Positions 44,641 to 56,859 of a DNA stretch of 64,000 nucleotides are shown piece by piece. The stretch is from Locusta migratoria. Taxonomy: Eukaryota; Arthropoda; Insecta; Orthoptera; Acrididae. The notes below the pieces were generated by a model. It worked only from the letters and a program-made list of their open reading frames with translations, did not search any database and was not told the DNA's origin. Position numbers and translations under genes: made by a program. Location: positions 787,877,390 to 787,941,389 of the forward strand of contig CM048745.1 in the NCBI GenBank assembly GCA_026315105.1. Direction: 5' to 3'. Within the stretch, counting starts at the first letter, position 1. Each line of letters opens with the position of its first letter.

Positions 44641-46740
44641 AGTGTGTGTGTATATTTGTACTTTTTTATGAAGGTGGAAGTCTGCTTTAACATTGAATAC
44701 TTGCTGTGCAATGGCTAGCAATCAGCGCTCATCTTGTAGTTAGTAGTGCATGCCCTCATTCATGGTCTGCTCAGCCTTCTGCTGAAGACAAACACAGTGT
44801 TTGTAGAGCAGACAGCCGGTCGTTCTTCTTCTGGCAAGGTTATGGGAATCTTTGTACACCTGAATGGTTGTTAGGGGAGGTAAAAGTGTTTCCCTGGTAG
44901 CTTAAGTTGGTAGTGAATAGCGCTGAACGCACCCCAACGGATGTACGGCCAGGGAGTGTCCTGTGCGTGGTTTGGGCTTCTTCCATCCTAGGGCCTTCGC
45001 AGTGAGTACTTGTCTGGGATCACGCTGAGAGGAATGCATCTAGTTAGAACTTACACTTTTTCAGATTGCTACTTTTGTACGTAGACATATTCTGAGTAAT
45101 TCTTTCTCCATGCGGGAAGAAATGTTCAGTGGTTATCTGAAGTGCCTTAAGTCTAGTAAATGTAGCTTGACTTTTTTATTTTAAATTGTATTTGAGTTTC
45201 TTGCCCTGGCGATACCGATCGCACAACATGCGTTCACAGCAGCATGAGAACCTGTTGGTTGCTTTGTTGTTTTAATTTGTAAATAGTCTTCTTTTTTATT
45301 TAATTCCACACTTGTAACTTTTGTACTGTTGTGCAGTTAGTTTCTTTGTTCGGTAATGCACGTGCCATTTAGTGATTTTGCATATGCCTCCTCGAACATA
45401 AATCCGCTAGGGAATCGGTTTAATTTTATCTGTGTAATCAAGACGACCGCCATCTCTCCTGCTGCTGCTAGCATCGCCTTGGCAATATTAATAGTAACAT
45501 GTGTAACTAAATTGTACAGGTGGTGTATTTCTTGTAATTCATCTGGTCTTCCCCACCCGTATGTTTTTCTCAGAATAGAGAGAATTTATTTAAAATTAAT
45601 TACTCCCTGTGTTCCTCATTTCACACCTCTCATGTTTCTTAATAATAAATTCTGTGGTTTTATTGTGTTTTTGCTAACATTTGGCTGCTCGCTTCACGAG
45701 TCAAGCAGATAAATTTCCGTTGCGCTGAAACAGAGGCTAATTTAATTTTTGTTCATGGAGCATGAATCATTAAGTTTTTGCCATTGCCAGAACGTGAGTT
45801 TAATATTTTGTGTGCTGAAAATGATTTTATCTGGCGATGAGTATAGTAATTTATTTAGGTGGTTGACAGTGTATTAGAGTTCAATTTGCAGTCGAATTAC
45901 GAATTTGGGTGCCACAGCCAGGTTACTTCATGATAGAATATTTTTATTTAATTTGTTTACTACGAGTTCAGTTAGAAAATTAGTTACAGCTAACTTGCAA
46001 TTTATAACCACAACAGCCAACTTCTTTCAACCTTATCATTAACATAGTATGCAACCTTTTTTTTTTTTTTTTCCCTTTTGGAGTACAATAAATGAACATC
46101 TACATGGTGAAACACATCCACTGAATGTGTGGTTGTGTGCCATTTTTTAGCTATTCATTAACCTAAAGTGTTTCTGCACAATTAATATTGTTTATTAGCA
46201 TGTTAATTATTTTTATTCTGTTTATTAATGATCACTGCCCCATGTTTATGTATGTTTCCACCAGTGTGACTGAACTTGTGTGTTCATGTGAATGTGGAAG
46301 ATTATGTTTAATAACTGACTGCCGCGCAATGGCTTACAGTCGCCGCCTCGCGCTTTAGGGCCTAGTTTACTTTAATTAAGAGCGCATGGCTTCGTTTGTC
46401 GTCTGCACCGGCGTCTGCTGAGTGGCCAGAGACAAGCTTACTTGGCAGGATGGCGAGGTGGCCGCGTTCTTAGTGTGGTGCCAACCTAATCTTGGACGAA
46501 AGAGGTGACAAGAGACCTCTCTGGGAGCTGTTGAAGAGGGTATTATCATCATCAGGTAGAGAGGGTTGGTAGACACTATGCTCTGAATGCGCTCTGAATG
46601 GGTTTTTAGCGCGCTCTACATCTGGTGTGTGGTGGGGAAGGTTTTGGCCTGGCGTTAGGGCTTCAATCTTGCTGCGACTGTGGAAGTAATACTTCATCGA
46701 ATCATGCTGAGGGGATGGCAGGCTGTCAGGACTTTGCTTT
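44640..46740 (+). repeat. Candidate pair of diverged direct repeats (old LTRs?)
   Basis: About 44640-44760 and 46255-46350 share, in order, CCAGTGTG, TGTG-rich, GAAGGTGGAAG or GAATGTGGAAG, TTTAA, TGCTGTGCAATGGCTAGCA or TGCCGCGCAATGGCTTACA, and CAGTCGC/CAGCGC. The similarity is patchy and I did not find a continuing match. The 118-codon ORF between them (45356-45712) has no known domain. Confidence 0.3.
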
Positions 46741-47086
46741 CTTTGTGATCAGGCAGTCTTGGTTTATCAGTGATAGTCCTCTTGAGTAATTCTTAATTAT
46801 TCTATATTAATTTCTTTTGTAAATTCTAATCGCCATGGTCGCACACCACCTGGTATATGAGAATATTATGCCGCTGCCTCCATCAACATGAGTTGGTTTA
46901 GTGCATAGTGATTTTAAATTTGTGCTTCAAGTCATCCGTCATCTCATCAAAAACGCCGCCAACGTTTCGTTTGTCGCTGCTGTGAACTTTTTCTGCATGA
47001 GTAATGTACCGCATGCATTATGCGCATATCTGGCTTTGAATGAATGAATGTGCTTTCATTTAAACCATTGAGTGTATGCAATTTTC

Positions 47087-47287
47087 AAAAATGTTCAAAT
47101 GTTTGTTAAGCTTATGGGACTTAACTACGGGGTCATCAGTCCCTAAACTAACAAACTACTTATTTACTACCTTATACTAAGTATGGTACAAATATCCATG
47201 CCCGAGGGGCGATTCGAACCCCGACCGTAGTGGCCGTGCAGACCGTGACTGGAGCGCCTCAGTCCCCTTGGCCACCACGGCCGGCTC
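47087..47287 (-). mobile_element. tRNA-derived SINE
   Basis: Minus-strand full-length copy with tail complement AATGTTCAAATGTTTG, body GGGACTTAACTACGGGG, box B complement GATTCGAACCC and head CCACCACGGCCGG. The target duplication TGCAATTTTC is at 47077-47086 and 47288-47297. Confidence 0.95.
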
Positions 47288-47297
47288 TGCAATTTTC

Positions 47298-50200
47298 CTC
47301 CCACGTTACCTCCATATTGATAAAGGACAGAAACAATTTTACTACGGGCAGTAACTTTATGATTTAATTCACAAGGTGTGTGCTTAATTTGGTCTCCCCA
47401 CAATTATTTGGTTGTTCACTTTATTGAATAGATAATGTTTTAAAGTATCAAACCTCTGCTTTATAATTTCATGCTCCACGTCCCATGTTTAATTATCTAT
47501 TCATTTATTTTTAAGATTGATTCTCTGTTTGTTATGACGTTGACTGTTCCCTTAAGGTATGAGTAGTTAGATATATTTCCATTGGACCTGTACTGTGGCC
47601 ACTCATAAAGTAATTTAGAGCAGCATTTTACATTTGCAGATCTCAACTGCCCGAGATCTTTCTTATTTAATAACAGGCTACTTTCACACCTAATACATTG
47701 ATACATTCCTATTTCTTCAGTTTTATGTTGTGGTAGTCTTAGGTATAAGTTCGTTGTAGTTAAGCTCATATTGGTATATTTGTTGGATATTATCCTTTTT
47801 TTAGCTTAATTTTCCCGCACTTCGTGCATATTTGAAGACACATATTTCATTTGGCAAAGCCAATTGGTGAACCATTCTGGCGGTAATACTGTCGTGATTA
47901 AATGCAGAAGAAAGATAAATGGAGGTGATACGAAATTAATCTACCAGGTATTCTGAAAAGTACAGCTTAACATGTTATACGCCATTTAAAAATCATTTTA
48001 CACTGGAAGGATTGAGAGGCTGAATTGGCCCCATGTGTCTTGATGAGACTATTAAATGAAATGAGTTGACTTCTGATTTTTTCATATATATATATATATA
48101 TATGAATGTTTGTCTGTAAGTGCTCTGTGTGTTCATAAACCATTCATTCGACTGCAATGAAACTTTGTTGAACTGTTCGCTGTACGCCCGCGGAGGTTTC
48201 TGACCCAAAAGCAAAAGAGCACGACACATAGCTCAAGCGATATGACGTCACAAATAACGAGAGGCCACAGTGTAACAATATAACTTTCTGAATTTTCCAA
48301 AATGCATAGTTTTGCTCCAATCTTTATGAATTTTTGCACACATATTTTTGTAGCTCTGCGATCATCTTTATGGTGAGTTGCTAGCTATTCTCCTATTATC
48401 AACATTATCAACACCTTGCGTTGTTAAAAATCAATAAAAGTACATATGATGGTTACGCTGAGTTATCTTTCACAATCTGGCCGTATAAGCAATATAACTG
48501 CATGAGGCAAGTTTGGCCCTAGAGGTTCTTATATGTAGTAGCGTCAGTGCAATACTTCTAGTATTAAATGCCAAGTAGACTAGATAGCAGCTATAAAAAC
48601 ATTATATAATTAGTTCCTTTCCCCATTTTACTCTCCCCATTTTACTCTGCTTGTCATACCGATTAGGGATTCGTTTTCAAGTCATGCCGTTGGCGCAGCA
48701 GTTTGACGTTACTTTTGGCGTGGCTTGAAAAGGAACTGATAGATAGCTTTCTTTTCGTCATCTTCCTACGAAAATGGGATTTTCATATTTGTACAGAAAT
48801 TCCGTCGTACCTCGAGCAGCGTCTGCCAGAAGTACGAACAAGTGTTCTGTTAAGCTAAACTGGGGCTTACTGTGGCCCAGCGCCTTAGCCAGGGAGAAGG
48901 GGATAAAGAGGACTGATTCCTCCCCCACTCCCCCCCCCCCCCGAAAAGCCACACTGCTCACATAATTCCTAGTAAAGTAACTTAAAGGTATACTAAAGTT
49001 ACCCCTTAAAAGATTTGTACTGAATAGGATTTAACATTGTCCCTATTATAAATACCGTATCAAATATATACTTTGTTATACCAAGTTAAAGTAGATTCTA
49101 AAGAGAGCATGATTAAGATATAAACTTGCAATTACAAACTACTGCTCACAACAGTAACAGAAAGAGGGGCTGGGGGGGCCTCCTCTGATTATGGCTTCAG
49201 GGTCCGCCATCGAATATTGGGTCCATGCTGATGGGTGTTAAACATGGTCGGAACTCTAATACTTTTCCAGGTTTGTAGAGTGGAATATTAGAAAACTCTC
49301 TACAATATTTGTTGCGAATGGAGTTGGTGGTAGAGACGTAATAAATTGCAACTTTCTGTGGATTCTCATACACTTCATTGTTTCTAAAGTCATATCAACT
49401 GACCTATGTGGCGTAGGTGGGTTTTATCCATGTAGTAATTGATTCCTGACGTTAGGGAATATTTATACGAAATATGATTGAAATAGGTCCATTATTATAG
49501 AATTAGACGTGGAACATTTCCGCATGATGTGGCAGTCTTTCTCAAATTTCATATTTTTATGATATGATATCTTTTGAACTAACAGTTGAAAGTGGCTTTT
49601 AACCACACCGCGTTTGACGTCTGATAGTGAGGTATACGTGCAAGAAGTTTGATGAAGTCGGTAAGATGGTGTAGGACGAGTTGAGGAACACACATGCATA
49701 CATACATAATGTTATTGTATTGTTGTACGGTATTTAGTGCGCAAATGTAGCTTATAAAATGCTTCCAATAACTTTTTCGAGGACTTATTTATGTCTTCAA
49801 GTGGATAATCATCATAATTCTCTACATTAACAGATCAGATACATGAAATGAAAAATAAAATTTCATGTCTGAGTACATGATCAAATATTTAAACCAAACC
49901 CCGATCTAAACGGATCATGATGCACTTCGTACACATCGATGAATAAACATGACAACTACTATAATTTGTTTAATTTCGTACTTCTCTTAAAAGAAGATTG
50001 CTGTAAATTATTACGAGTTTAAAAGTTTTTACTACACTCGATCAACATACAACAACTGGGTAGAATCACACACGACTTGTTACAATTCCAGAAGACGAAA
50101 TAAAATGTTCGGAATTTACGACGAATATAATGTATTCTGTTACATTATCTCATTTATATCACGTTAAAGCATTCATTACGCGTCAGTCTTTACTAACTCA

Positions 50201-51016
50201 TAAATATTAAGTAGAATTAAAGTCACAAATTTAAAATAAATCTCACGTTGTTCACGTTCTTCTAATGGTAATACACTAATTTTACACTATGCTTTTGTTC
50301 CCGTATATTTGAACAGTACTACGATATAGAACTGCAATCTGCATGCAAGATATTTGATGTGGAAACGTAGTTTTGTATCAGGAACATCATTTATTTCAAC
50401 AATATGCGAGAACGCAAATTCATTAATACGTTAAAGTGCATCCGTTCCAAATGGAATGCAAGCTGGTTTTATCCACAAAGTGCAGATAAATTTCCGCTTT
50501 CAGTAAAAACAACTGCATGTAATTTTTGACGATGTAGAGGCGCAACATATTCAGTGATTGCAGAGCGTTGCCAAAATAAACAAAGCGTTTTTACGTTTAC
50601 TGAGTGCGCTAGTTATACGATGGCTCTCTACATCACAAGTTGTAAATAAAATTTTAGAACCTAGGTTTTATCGCACAGTTAACAATCAAGTAACGCAGAA
50701 GCATACCTTGCACACTTAGCAAGGTAACTGCACAGATATAGCTAAAATGCTTCTGAATACGTCTGAAGGCATACAAGCATTTACCAAAAGCTATCACACC
50801 ATGACACAGACATTTCTTCAAAATTAACTAAAAGATCAATTATTACCGAAATTCACAGGGTTTTTCAGGGGTAATTTTAATGAAACATACCATACACACA
50901 AATGACAAATTATAACTTCTTATTTATTTGTGTGAGTTACAAACATATAGTTACAAAGGTAAGTCTTGATGTCGAGTGTATGTCTAGAGTTGTTATGCGT
51001 TTATTTATCAATTTCA
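47298..51016. other. Unexplained 3.7-kb AT-rich interval
   Basis: No coding signature. A (TA)n run of about 20 bases sits at 48083-48103, and a C run at 48933-48943. The block 48100-48200, with CATTCGACTGCAATGAAAC and CCGCGGAGGTTTCTGACC, resembles a repeat terminus but could not be assigned. Confidence 0.4.
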
Positions 51017-51017
51017 A

Positions 51018-51195
51018 AATGTTCAAATGTTTACAAATTTATGGAACTTAACTACTTAATGGTACCTAGGCGGACAAACTACTTACACTCACTTAAATTA
51101 ACCTCCTTCCCGATGGAGGACTCGAACTTCCGACGAGAAACCATACACTCTGTAGAAAGCGCCCTAGACCACTCGGAAATTTCACAGCGACCCCT
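51018..51195 (-). mobile_element. Old, highly diverged SINE
   Basis: The tail complement AAAATGTTCAAATGTTTAC, then GGAACTTAACTACTTAATGG and a box B-like GGACTCGAACTTCC keep the family's order with many substitutions. The head is barely recognisable. Confidence 0.75.
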
Positions 51196-51667
51196 GATAA
51201 TTGTCGTAAGTGTTTTCAAGTATAATTTGCGAAGTTGTGCTCGAATGTTCATATATGTATTTTCCGTATGTATCTGTCAATTGTTGGCCATGTACCTAAA
51301 TGAAATTTAGATTTTCCTGTGGATATGGTGCTGCCGCTTATACAGAATACAGAAGACAAAATATTAATCACAAAACAATAAATGATGTTTCTATCGGTGT
51401 TTTTCCACACGACTGGAGCAGCGTTCGTCAGAAATTTCATATTTGATCTAAATCTTTACCCAAAGCATTCAAATGTCAGAAATAGTTACGTTTGTTGGAT
51501 ATCATGGTCGCTTTCTATCAGGATCGCTGAAATGCAGAGTCGACAGAAACAAAATAAACACAAGCCATTAACTGATTTAATACGAGCGATATTAAATGAC
51601 AACGTAGAGATGTATTACACGTGTCGTTGTCGAAAGAAATCGAAATTCCGATAAAGTATGAAGTTTG

Positions 51668-52115
51668 TTGTGATCCGTAGTCCAAAGACTGATTTGATGC
51701 AGCTCTCTACGCTATCCTATCCTCAGCAAGTATCTTGATCTCCGAATAAGATCTGTAATCTACGTCACCTATAATTTGCTTAATACGCCTCTGCACGGCC
51801 ACTACGGTCGGGGGTTCGAATCCCCCCTCGGGCATGAATATTTGTGCCGTCCTAGTTCGTAAGTAGTTCATAAGTAGCTGTAAGTTTAGGGACTGATGAC
51901 CCCGTAGTTAAGTCCCATAGACTATACAAACATTTGAACATTTAATACGCCTCTCGGCCTCCCTCTACGATTCCCACCCCTTTCTCTTTTCGACATCCCG
52001 CCAACGATAAATTGACAATTCTTTGATATCTCATAATGTATCCCACGAATCTATTCCTTGTTTTAGTCATTTTATGCCAGAAATTTCTTTTCTTCTCAAT
52101 TCTTATACACATGCA
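51668..52115 (-). pseudogene. RTE-like LINE, 3' end, split by a SINE
   Basis: The plus-strand text GACTGATTTGATGCAGCTCT, GCTATCCTATCCTCAGCAAG and, after the SINE, CGGCCTCCCTCTACGATTC and TTTATGCCAGAAATTTC is the complement of the RTE C-terminal coding end and 3' region, parallel to 58021-58210. It is diverged and truncated at 52115. Confidence 0.7.
51793..51941 (+). mobile_element. 5'-truncated SINE with a 13-bp target duplication
   Basis: It begins at GCACGGCCACTACGGTCGG, so box A is missing. It keeps box B GGTTCGAATCC and the usual body and tail. TTAATACGCCTCT lies at 51780-51792 and 51942-51954. Because box A is lost, this copy cannot be transcribed from its own promoter. Confidence 0.96.
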
Positions 52116-52589
52116 TTATTTTTAGATAAACTCATTACTCTTATAATAAACGAACTTCTTTTCTGTTAAAAAAGTATTTGCGTACTTATTTCAGTGTATG
52201 TTGAACACTTTGAAAGAATTCAGTGACACCACAACGCACAACTTCGAAATATTAATAATTTGTTCAAGTGGAGTCATATTAGATTGAGACAGAAACTATA
52301 CTTCCGCGACCGTAATTTAGTTGGCGTTTCAGTATAACACCCATCGTTAGGTGCAAAGGTAAGCAGTTTTATGTAAGGTTTCGTATGCTACACGAAACCC
52401 TTATTATGTATGATCTGATGTTGGTTACATTTAAAAGTAATCAGTTCTACATAAAAGACAGTAAATTGAGGAATCAACCGTTCTTCTTCACATAAATCTC
52501 CATAAGTACTCTGCAATTCAGACTGATGTGCATAGAAGAGGGTTCATCGAACCGTTTTATGATATTCCGCTATGGTTCCAGTCTCTAAT

Positions 52590-52770
52590 TGCGCGCTAGA
52601 AAAAGAATCAGCGAAATTTTACCGTTTTCGATATAATTTTCCTTCTTTTATCGTGATGATCATGTCTACCTATGTAGGTAGTTGCTAACGAAATATGTTT
52701 GCATTTGGAAGAGAAAGTTGATGAAAGAAATTTCGCAAAGAAATCTCGCAACAACGAATAACGCCTTTCT
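52590..52770. repeat. Weak interspersed repeat shared with 59640-59815
   Basis: Both contain an AAAGAA..CAGC..AAAT..CCGTT opening, then TTTTATYGYGATGATCAT and, about 90 bases on, GAAATCTCG...CAACRACRAAY. The class is unknown and the alignment by eye is uncertain. Confidence 0.3.
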
Positions 52771-53270
52771 TTTAATGAGTTCCACCCCAAGTCGTGTATC
52801 ATTTCCGTTACACTCTCTCCCCTATATCGCGATAATGCAAAACGAGCTACCCTTCTCTGCCTTCCTCTACCGTCAGTCCCACTATGGGGGGGGGGGGGGG
52901 AACCCACAACGCGCAGCAATATTCCAAAACATGTTGCACAAAGGTAATGTAGGCAGTTCCTTTAGTAGAACTATTGCATCTTCTAATTGTCCTAACAGTG
53001 TAGCGTAACCTTTGGTTCGCCTTCCCTACAATATTTTCTGTGTGTTATTTCCTATAGTTGTTAATGTCTAGAAATAAATGAATAAACAATAAGCCCAAAA
53101 GAAAGAAAAGGAAACAAATGACCTAATATGAACATATATATGATGTAAACGGTATAAGCTGCCAAAATTATAAAATCGATACGTCTCGATGTGCTTGACA
53201 CAAAAGTCTAGTAACCTTTTCCCCATTTCCTAAGCCTGTCCCAAGAAACATGCCCATCTTAGGAAAATGG
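52771..53270. other. Unexplained interval
   Basis: Contains a 14-G run at 52887-52900. Two overlapping 103- to 108-codon ORFs on opposite strands are without domains. Confidence 0.35.
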
Positions 53271-53299
53271 TTTTAAAAAAGTAGACGCTTGGCAACGCA

Positions 53300-53645
53300 T
53301 GTACATTGGCAATCAGTTCGTGTTACTTTCTGGTGAGTGTATTGATATCAGGATCGTTATTCGTAAACACACAGGCAACTACGACCTGTGTGGCTGATTC
53401 ATTGTAATACGGTGACCAACGGCAGTCGTAATCTGTGCAAACGTTATCGCAATTCTGTTAAACTTTGGGATTTAAGAGAGATTTGGTATCGCTGAACTAT
53501 GCAATATTCATTGAATTTATGTCGGAGCAGAAGCTGTAGCGAGTGCAGCTGTACGAATTTATCTAGAACGTTTCTCACAACGAAAACTTCCTGCTCTATC
53601 GAAATTTGTTACTGTTTACCAAAGGTTTGGGTCATCGTAATTCTC
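53300..53645 (+). pseudogene. Possible DUF4817-type transposase N-terminus
   Basis: The frame at 53516-53640 reads YVGAEAVASAAVRIYLERF and then SQRKLPALSKFVTVYQRFG, the spacing of a DUF4817 helix-turn-helix (residues, ..A..YLERFPxR..P, ..F..V..RF). It ends at a TAA. No TIRs or catalytic core were found, so this is a weak call. Confidence 0.35.
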
Positions 53646-53998
53646 TTATTTTACATGATTATTTTGCAGTTCTGTTCTGATATGCTTTTCTTTTCTGTTA
53701 AACGAATAGTGACAGAATAAAACTTACAAATTCGTATTTAATTTACTTCGACTGAGAGTTACTGGCTCTTTACTGACATGTGCAGAAGGCAGAGGTCCAT
53801 AACGCAACGATCGTAAGGCTGTGGAACAAATTATGGACTGCATTCTGGTACATTCTGCTGAGAATACTAGAACCACCGCCCACCGAGTTGATCTGTTTCA
53901 CATTGTCGTTCATCGGACTTAAAAAGAGGAGCGCTTACAAGCATTGTAACAGCAAGATTTCCCTCCGCGACAAGAATTCTCTCACTGGCTTTTTGTTA

Positions 53999-54937
53999 CA
54001 AAGTGCAAAGTGAGAAACGTTGCGGAGGAGCCGCCTGATGCTCCGCACAAACAGTACACTGTGACGTCATGCTCTCTATCTGAGCGTCCATACCAACCCA
54101 GGTACAATGACGTCTGGCCAGTTGCTTTGTCCTAACAATACCCCAATGTCCTTGATGCAGGAGGCGTAACACTTCTCGTTGCAGGGAACGAGGAACAATC
54201 ACTCTTGTTTGGTCGTTGTCGGTATGTAACAACAGAACACCCTGACTTAAAGACAATGCATGACGTTGTGCAAAATAAAGTCGAACCAGAGGCTGATCAA
54301 TGTCTTTGGCTCTGGCAGGCCACCCTGAGCGAACAAAACGTGCTACCACACTTAGGTCTGCAACCGCAGCTGTTTCCTGTGCAACCCGACGATAGTTCAA
54401 AGGGAAATCTGCGACAGCGGAAGCATCTCTGGAGTCTATCTGGCAACATGCCATTTCTGAAGAATCAAACGACACATCCTGGCCAACCGGAAGTCGGGAA
54501 AGTGTGTCCGCGTTGGCGTGTTTAGTGGTAGGTCGGTACAAAATCTCATACTGATAATTAGACAATATCAAGGACCATCTCTGAAACTTTTGTGCCATTC
54601 GTGGCGGAATTGGCTTAGTGGGTGAGAACAACAAATAGAATTTTCTGCCATAGAGATAATGATGAAACTTTGTGACGCCGTAAATGATTGCCAAGGCCTC
54701 CTTTTCTATCTGACTGTAATTCTGTTGCGTTGGCGTCAGTAGCTTGGATGCAAAGGCAATAGGACGATCGTGAGAACCAATACGATGTGAGATTACTGCG
54801 CCCAGACCGTACGACGAGGCATCAACTGCTAGCACTACAGGCTTCTGCAGGTCAAAGGGAATCAAACATGCATCACTGAGCATGGCGGCGCGCAGCGAAA
54901 GTAGGTGGCGCGCACATTGGACTTGTGCGACACCACA
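53999..54937 (-). pseudogene. pol: Chimeric Gypsy-1-family fragment: LTR start fused to RNase H and integrase
   Basis: On the minus strand the first about 55 bases of the LTR (TGTGGTG at 54937) join directly to pol at 54881, opening a continuous 324-codon ORF (54970-53996). It holds RNase H (AVDASSYG, EKEALAIIYG), a linker with RPTTKHANADTLSRLP and the zinc domain of integrase (about CTVC), and is cut before the DDE core. Nine residues with the third RNase H Asp (TDHKPL region) are deleted in frame. It lacks the stop at the position of TGA 4314, and carries a short segment, SRDASAVA, that copy 1 lacks. Confidence 0.88.
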
Positions 54938-55302
54938 AACTCGATGATATCTTGAATGATATGCACCCAAACTATGTTTTCACTATTGACTATCAAAAAC
55001 AAGGAATTATTAATTTTATGTGTTTAAAATTCCAACATACATTTGCTATTTACATATAGGAAACCTACTACAATTGACGTAATTATTGATGGTACATCAT
55101 TACAAGCTGACAAATATAAAATAACTTCTTTCTGTTCAATGATAAATATGAAAAAACTACCACTCTCACCAGGTGAAAGTATACAAAGAGAAAGTTCTAA
55201 TACCAACCAAAGTGCTAATGCAAGCAGCTGTGATGCTAAATTCTTGGACACTCTCTACCAAAAAATATCAATGCAACCTACCAATAGGTCATTTTAGGAA
55301 AT
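54938..55302 (+). pseudogene. Penelope-like element RT, C-terminal fragment
   Basis: Translation gives LDDILNDMHPNYVFTIDY, then YRKPTTIDVIIDGTS and MINMKKLPLSPGES in nearly one frame. These match the end of the Penelope RT, where IHPNI..FT and YRKPT..D are landmarks. The catalytic YxDD lies upstream and is missing. The copy is interrupted at 55302 by the solo LTR and continues at 55782. Confidence 0.8.
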
Positions 55303-55307
55303 GGTTT

Positions 55308-55776
55308 TTTTTGTGTCCCAACTTCGTCGCCGCTTTTGTGTCCCAGCCTCGTCGTAGGTGTCGGTGGTCGAGTGGAATAAGACCGACACAGGAATAAGGA
55401 TAGCCCGCTGGTGCAGGTACGGAGGGGAGCAGCCACAAACTATAAACACTCGAGTAAATTAGAAAGAGATATATATTGCACAGAATGTAACAATACTTAA
55501 CTTTTACATAGTACTGCAGAATGTTGATACATAGTTGTTAGAGGCCTGCCTAGTGCCTGTACAATAGCAAAGTCTTCACTGGTGCCTATCTGATTACGAA
55601 GGTCCTAACTCGTTGCTATCTCCGTCCGAAGTGACCGGTGTCTTTCCGTGGTGGCCACGAGCGGGGTTGCAGCAGAGGGCGCTCGTGGCTGTCGTCGTGA
55701 GAACGCCGCGCCGTGCGTGCATGGCGGCGCGCGGCGAAAGTAGGTGGTGCGCACTTTGTACTTGTGCGACACCACA
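55308..55776 (-). repeat. Solo LTR of Gypsy-1 family inside the Penelope element
   Basis: A minus-strand LTR from TGTGGTG (55776) to ACACAAAAA (55308), with target duplication GGTTT at 55303-55307 and 55777-55781. A GACACAAAAGCGGCGACGA-type segment at its end is present twice in tandem. A clean solo LTR with its duplication shows that the internal part was lost by recombination between LTRs. Confidence 0.92.
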
Positions 55777-55781
55777 GGTTT

Positions 55782-56260
55782 ATATGGATACTGCTTCAGA
55801 TAGAATTAACTTTAAAAAATAATGATGCATTATTAGTATTTTCTACTGAAAAATATTATGGTGAATAAATTTAAAAACATAATTCGGAGTTCCAAAAACC
55901 AATTTTCAGTATCTGGGGTACATAAATTAATGATAGGGACTGGCAGAAGATATACATTCGATAGACTGATAAGTATTTATTTTACAAAAATGTTCATAGA
56001 GCATATGGTGTGTACTTGACGTAGCAAATCAGTATTTGTACGTTTGACCAATGTTAAACATTCAAAATGCGATATAGAACAAGATATGCGAATTCTACAC
56101 ACTGTCCCAAAAGGCTTCCTGCTAGATACCTTGGAAGAACTTGAGAGATATTTAGCTAACATAAATACACACCGTCTCGTTTTCTTAATGAGCATATCAG
56201 AATTTCGGACTGAAAACTATTTCTACCTCATTACATCTATGCTACAGGCAGAATTTTCGT
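55782..56260 (+). pseudogene. Penelope-like element, GIY-YIG endonuclease region
   Basis: SKNQFSVSGVHKLMIGTG (about 55890-55945) is in the place of the GIY-YIG start, but the YYIGQTGR core is unrecognisable. From 56046 the frame is good: KCDIEQDMRILHTVPKG, LLDTLEELERYL, ending at 56260. That is the normal C-terminal end of the Penelope protein. Same element as 54938-55302. Confidence 0.75.
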
Positions 56261-56640
56261 GATGCTGCCGGTGGCAATCATATTGGCCAACCTTTTGAAG
56301 ACGAATAACATACGCGACGAAACCAGTCATTAACAAAAAGTAGTATTGCAATCTGGTCTGTTATTTTAACCAAATAATTCATCCAAAAGATTGCTGTTAC
56401 CTGCCGTTAGACCATTAGGTCTAGATCAGAGCTTTCCAAAATGGGTGTCGCGTAATAGTATCAAGGGTGTCGCGAGACTGACAAACTTAGATCTTAAAAG
56501 AACTTGTCATAAAGTAACACTTCATACTAACCCGAAGACTCGCCTGCAGCTAATCATCCTTCTCTTCATTCAGTGCCCCACAGATCACGTATTAAAGGAA
56601 TAATCGGAGCACATTAATTAGGCGGCAGCTCTGTTTCAGC

Positions 56641-56837
56641 GCCGGCCGCGGTGGCCGAGGAGACTAAGGCGCTCCAGTCACGGTCTGCACGGCCACTACG
56701 GTCGGGGGTTCGAATCCCCCCTCGGGCATGGATATTTGTGCCATCCTAGTTCGTAAGTAGGTCATAATTAGTTTGTAAGTTTAGGGACTGATGACCCCGT
56801 AGTTAAGTCCCATAGACTATACAAACATTTGAACATT
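56641..56837 (+). mobile_element. tRNA-derived SINE
   Basis: Full-length, GCCGGCCGCGGTGGCCGAG to GAACATTTTT. The target duplication TCTGTTTCAGC (56630-56640) and TCTGCTTCAGC (56842-56852) differs in one base. Confidence 0.95.
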
Positions 56838-56859
56838 TTTTTCTGCTTCAGCAGCTGTA

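Noticed and set aside
45356..45712. 118-codon ORF as a membrane protein gene
   Set aside because: The hydrophobic stretches reflect T-rich DNA. No family signature, and the nearby repeats suggest old transposon sequence.
48083..48103. TATA-type promoter
   Set aside because: It is a plain (TA)n microsatellite with no gene downstream.
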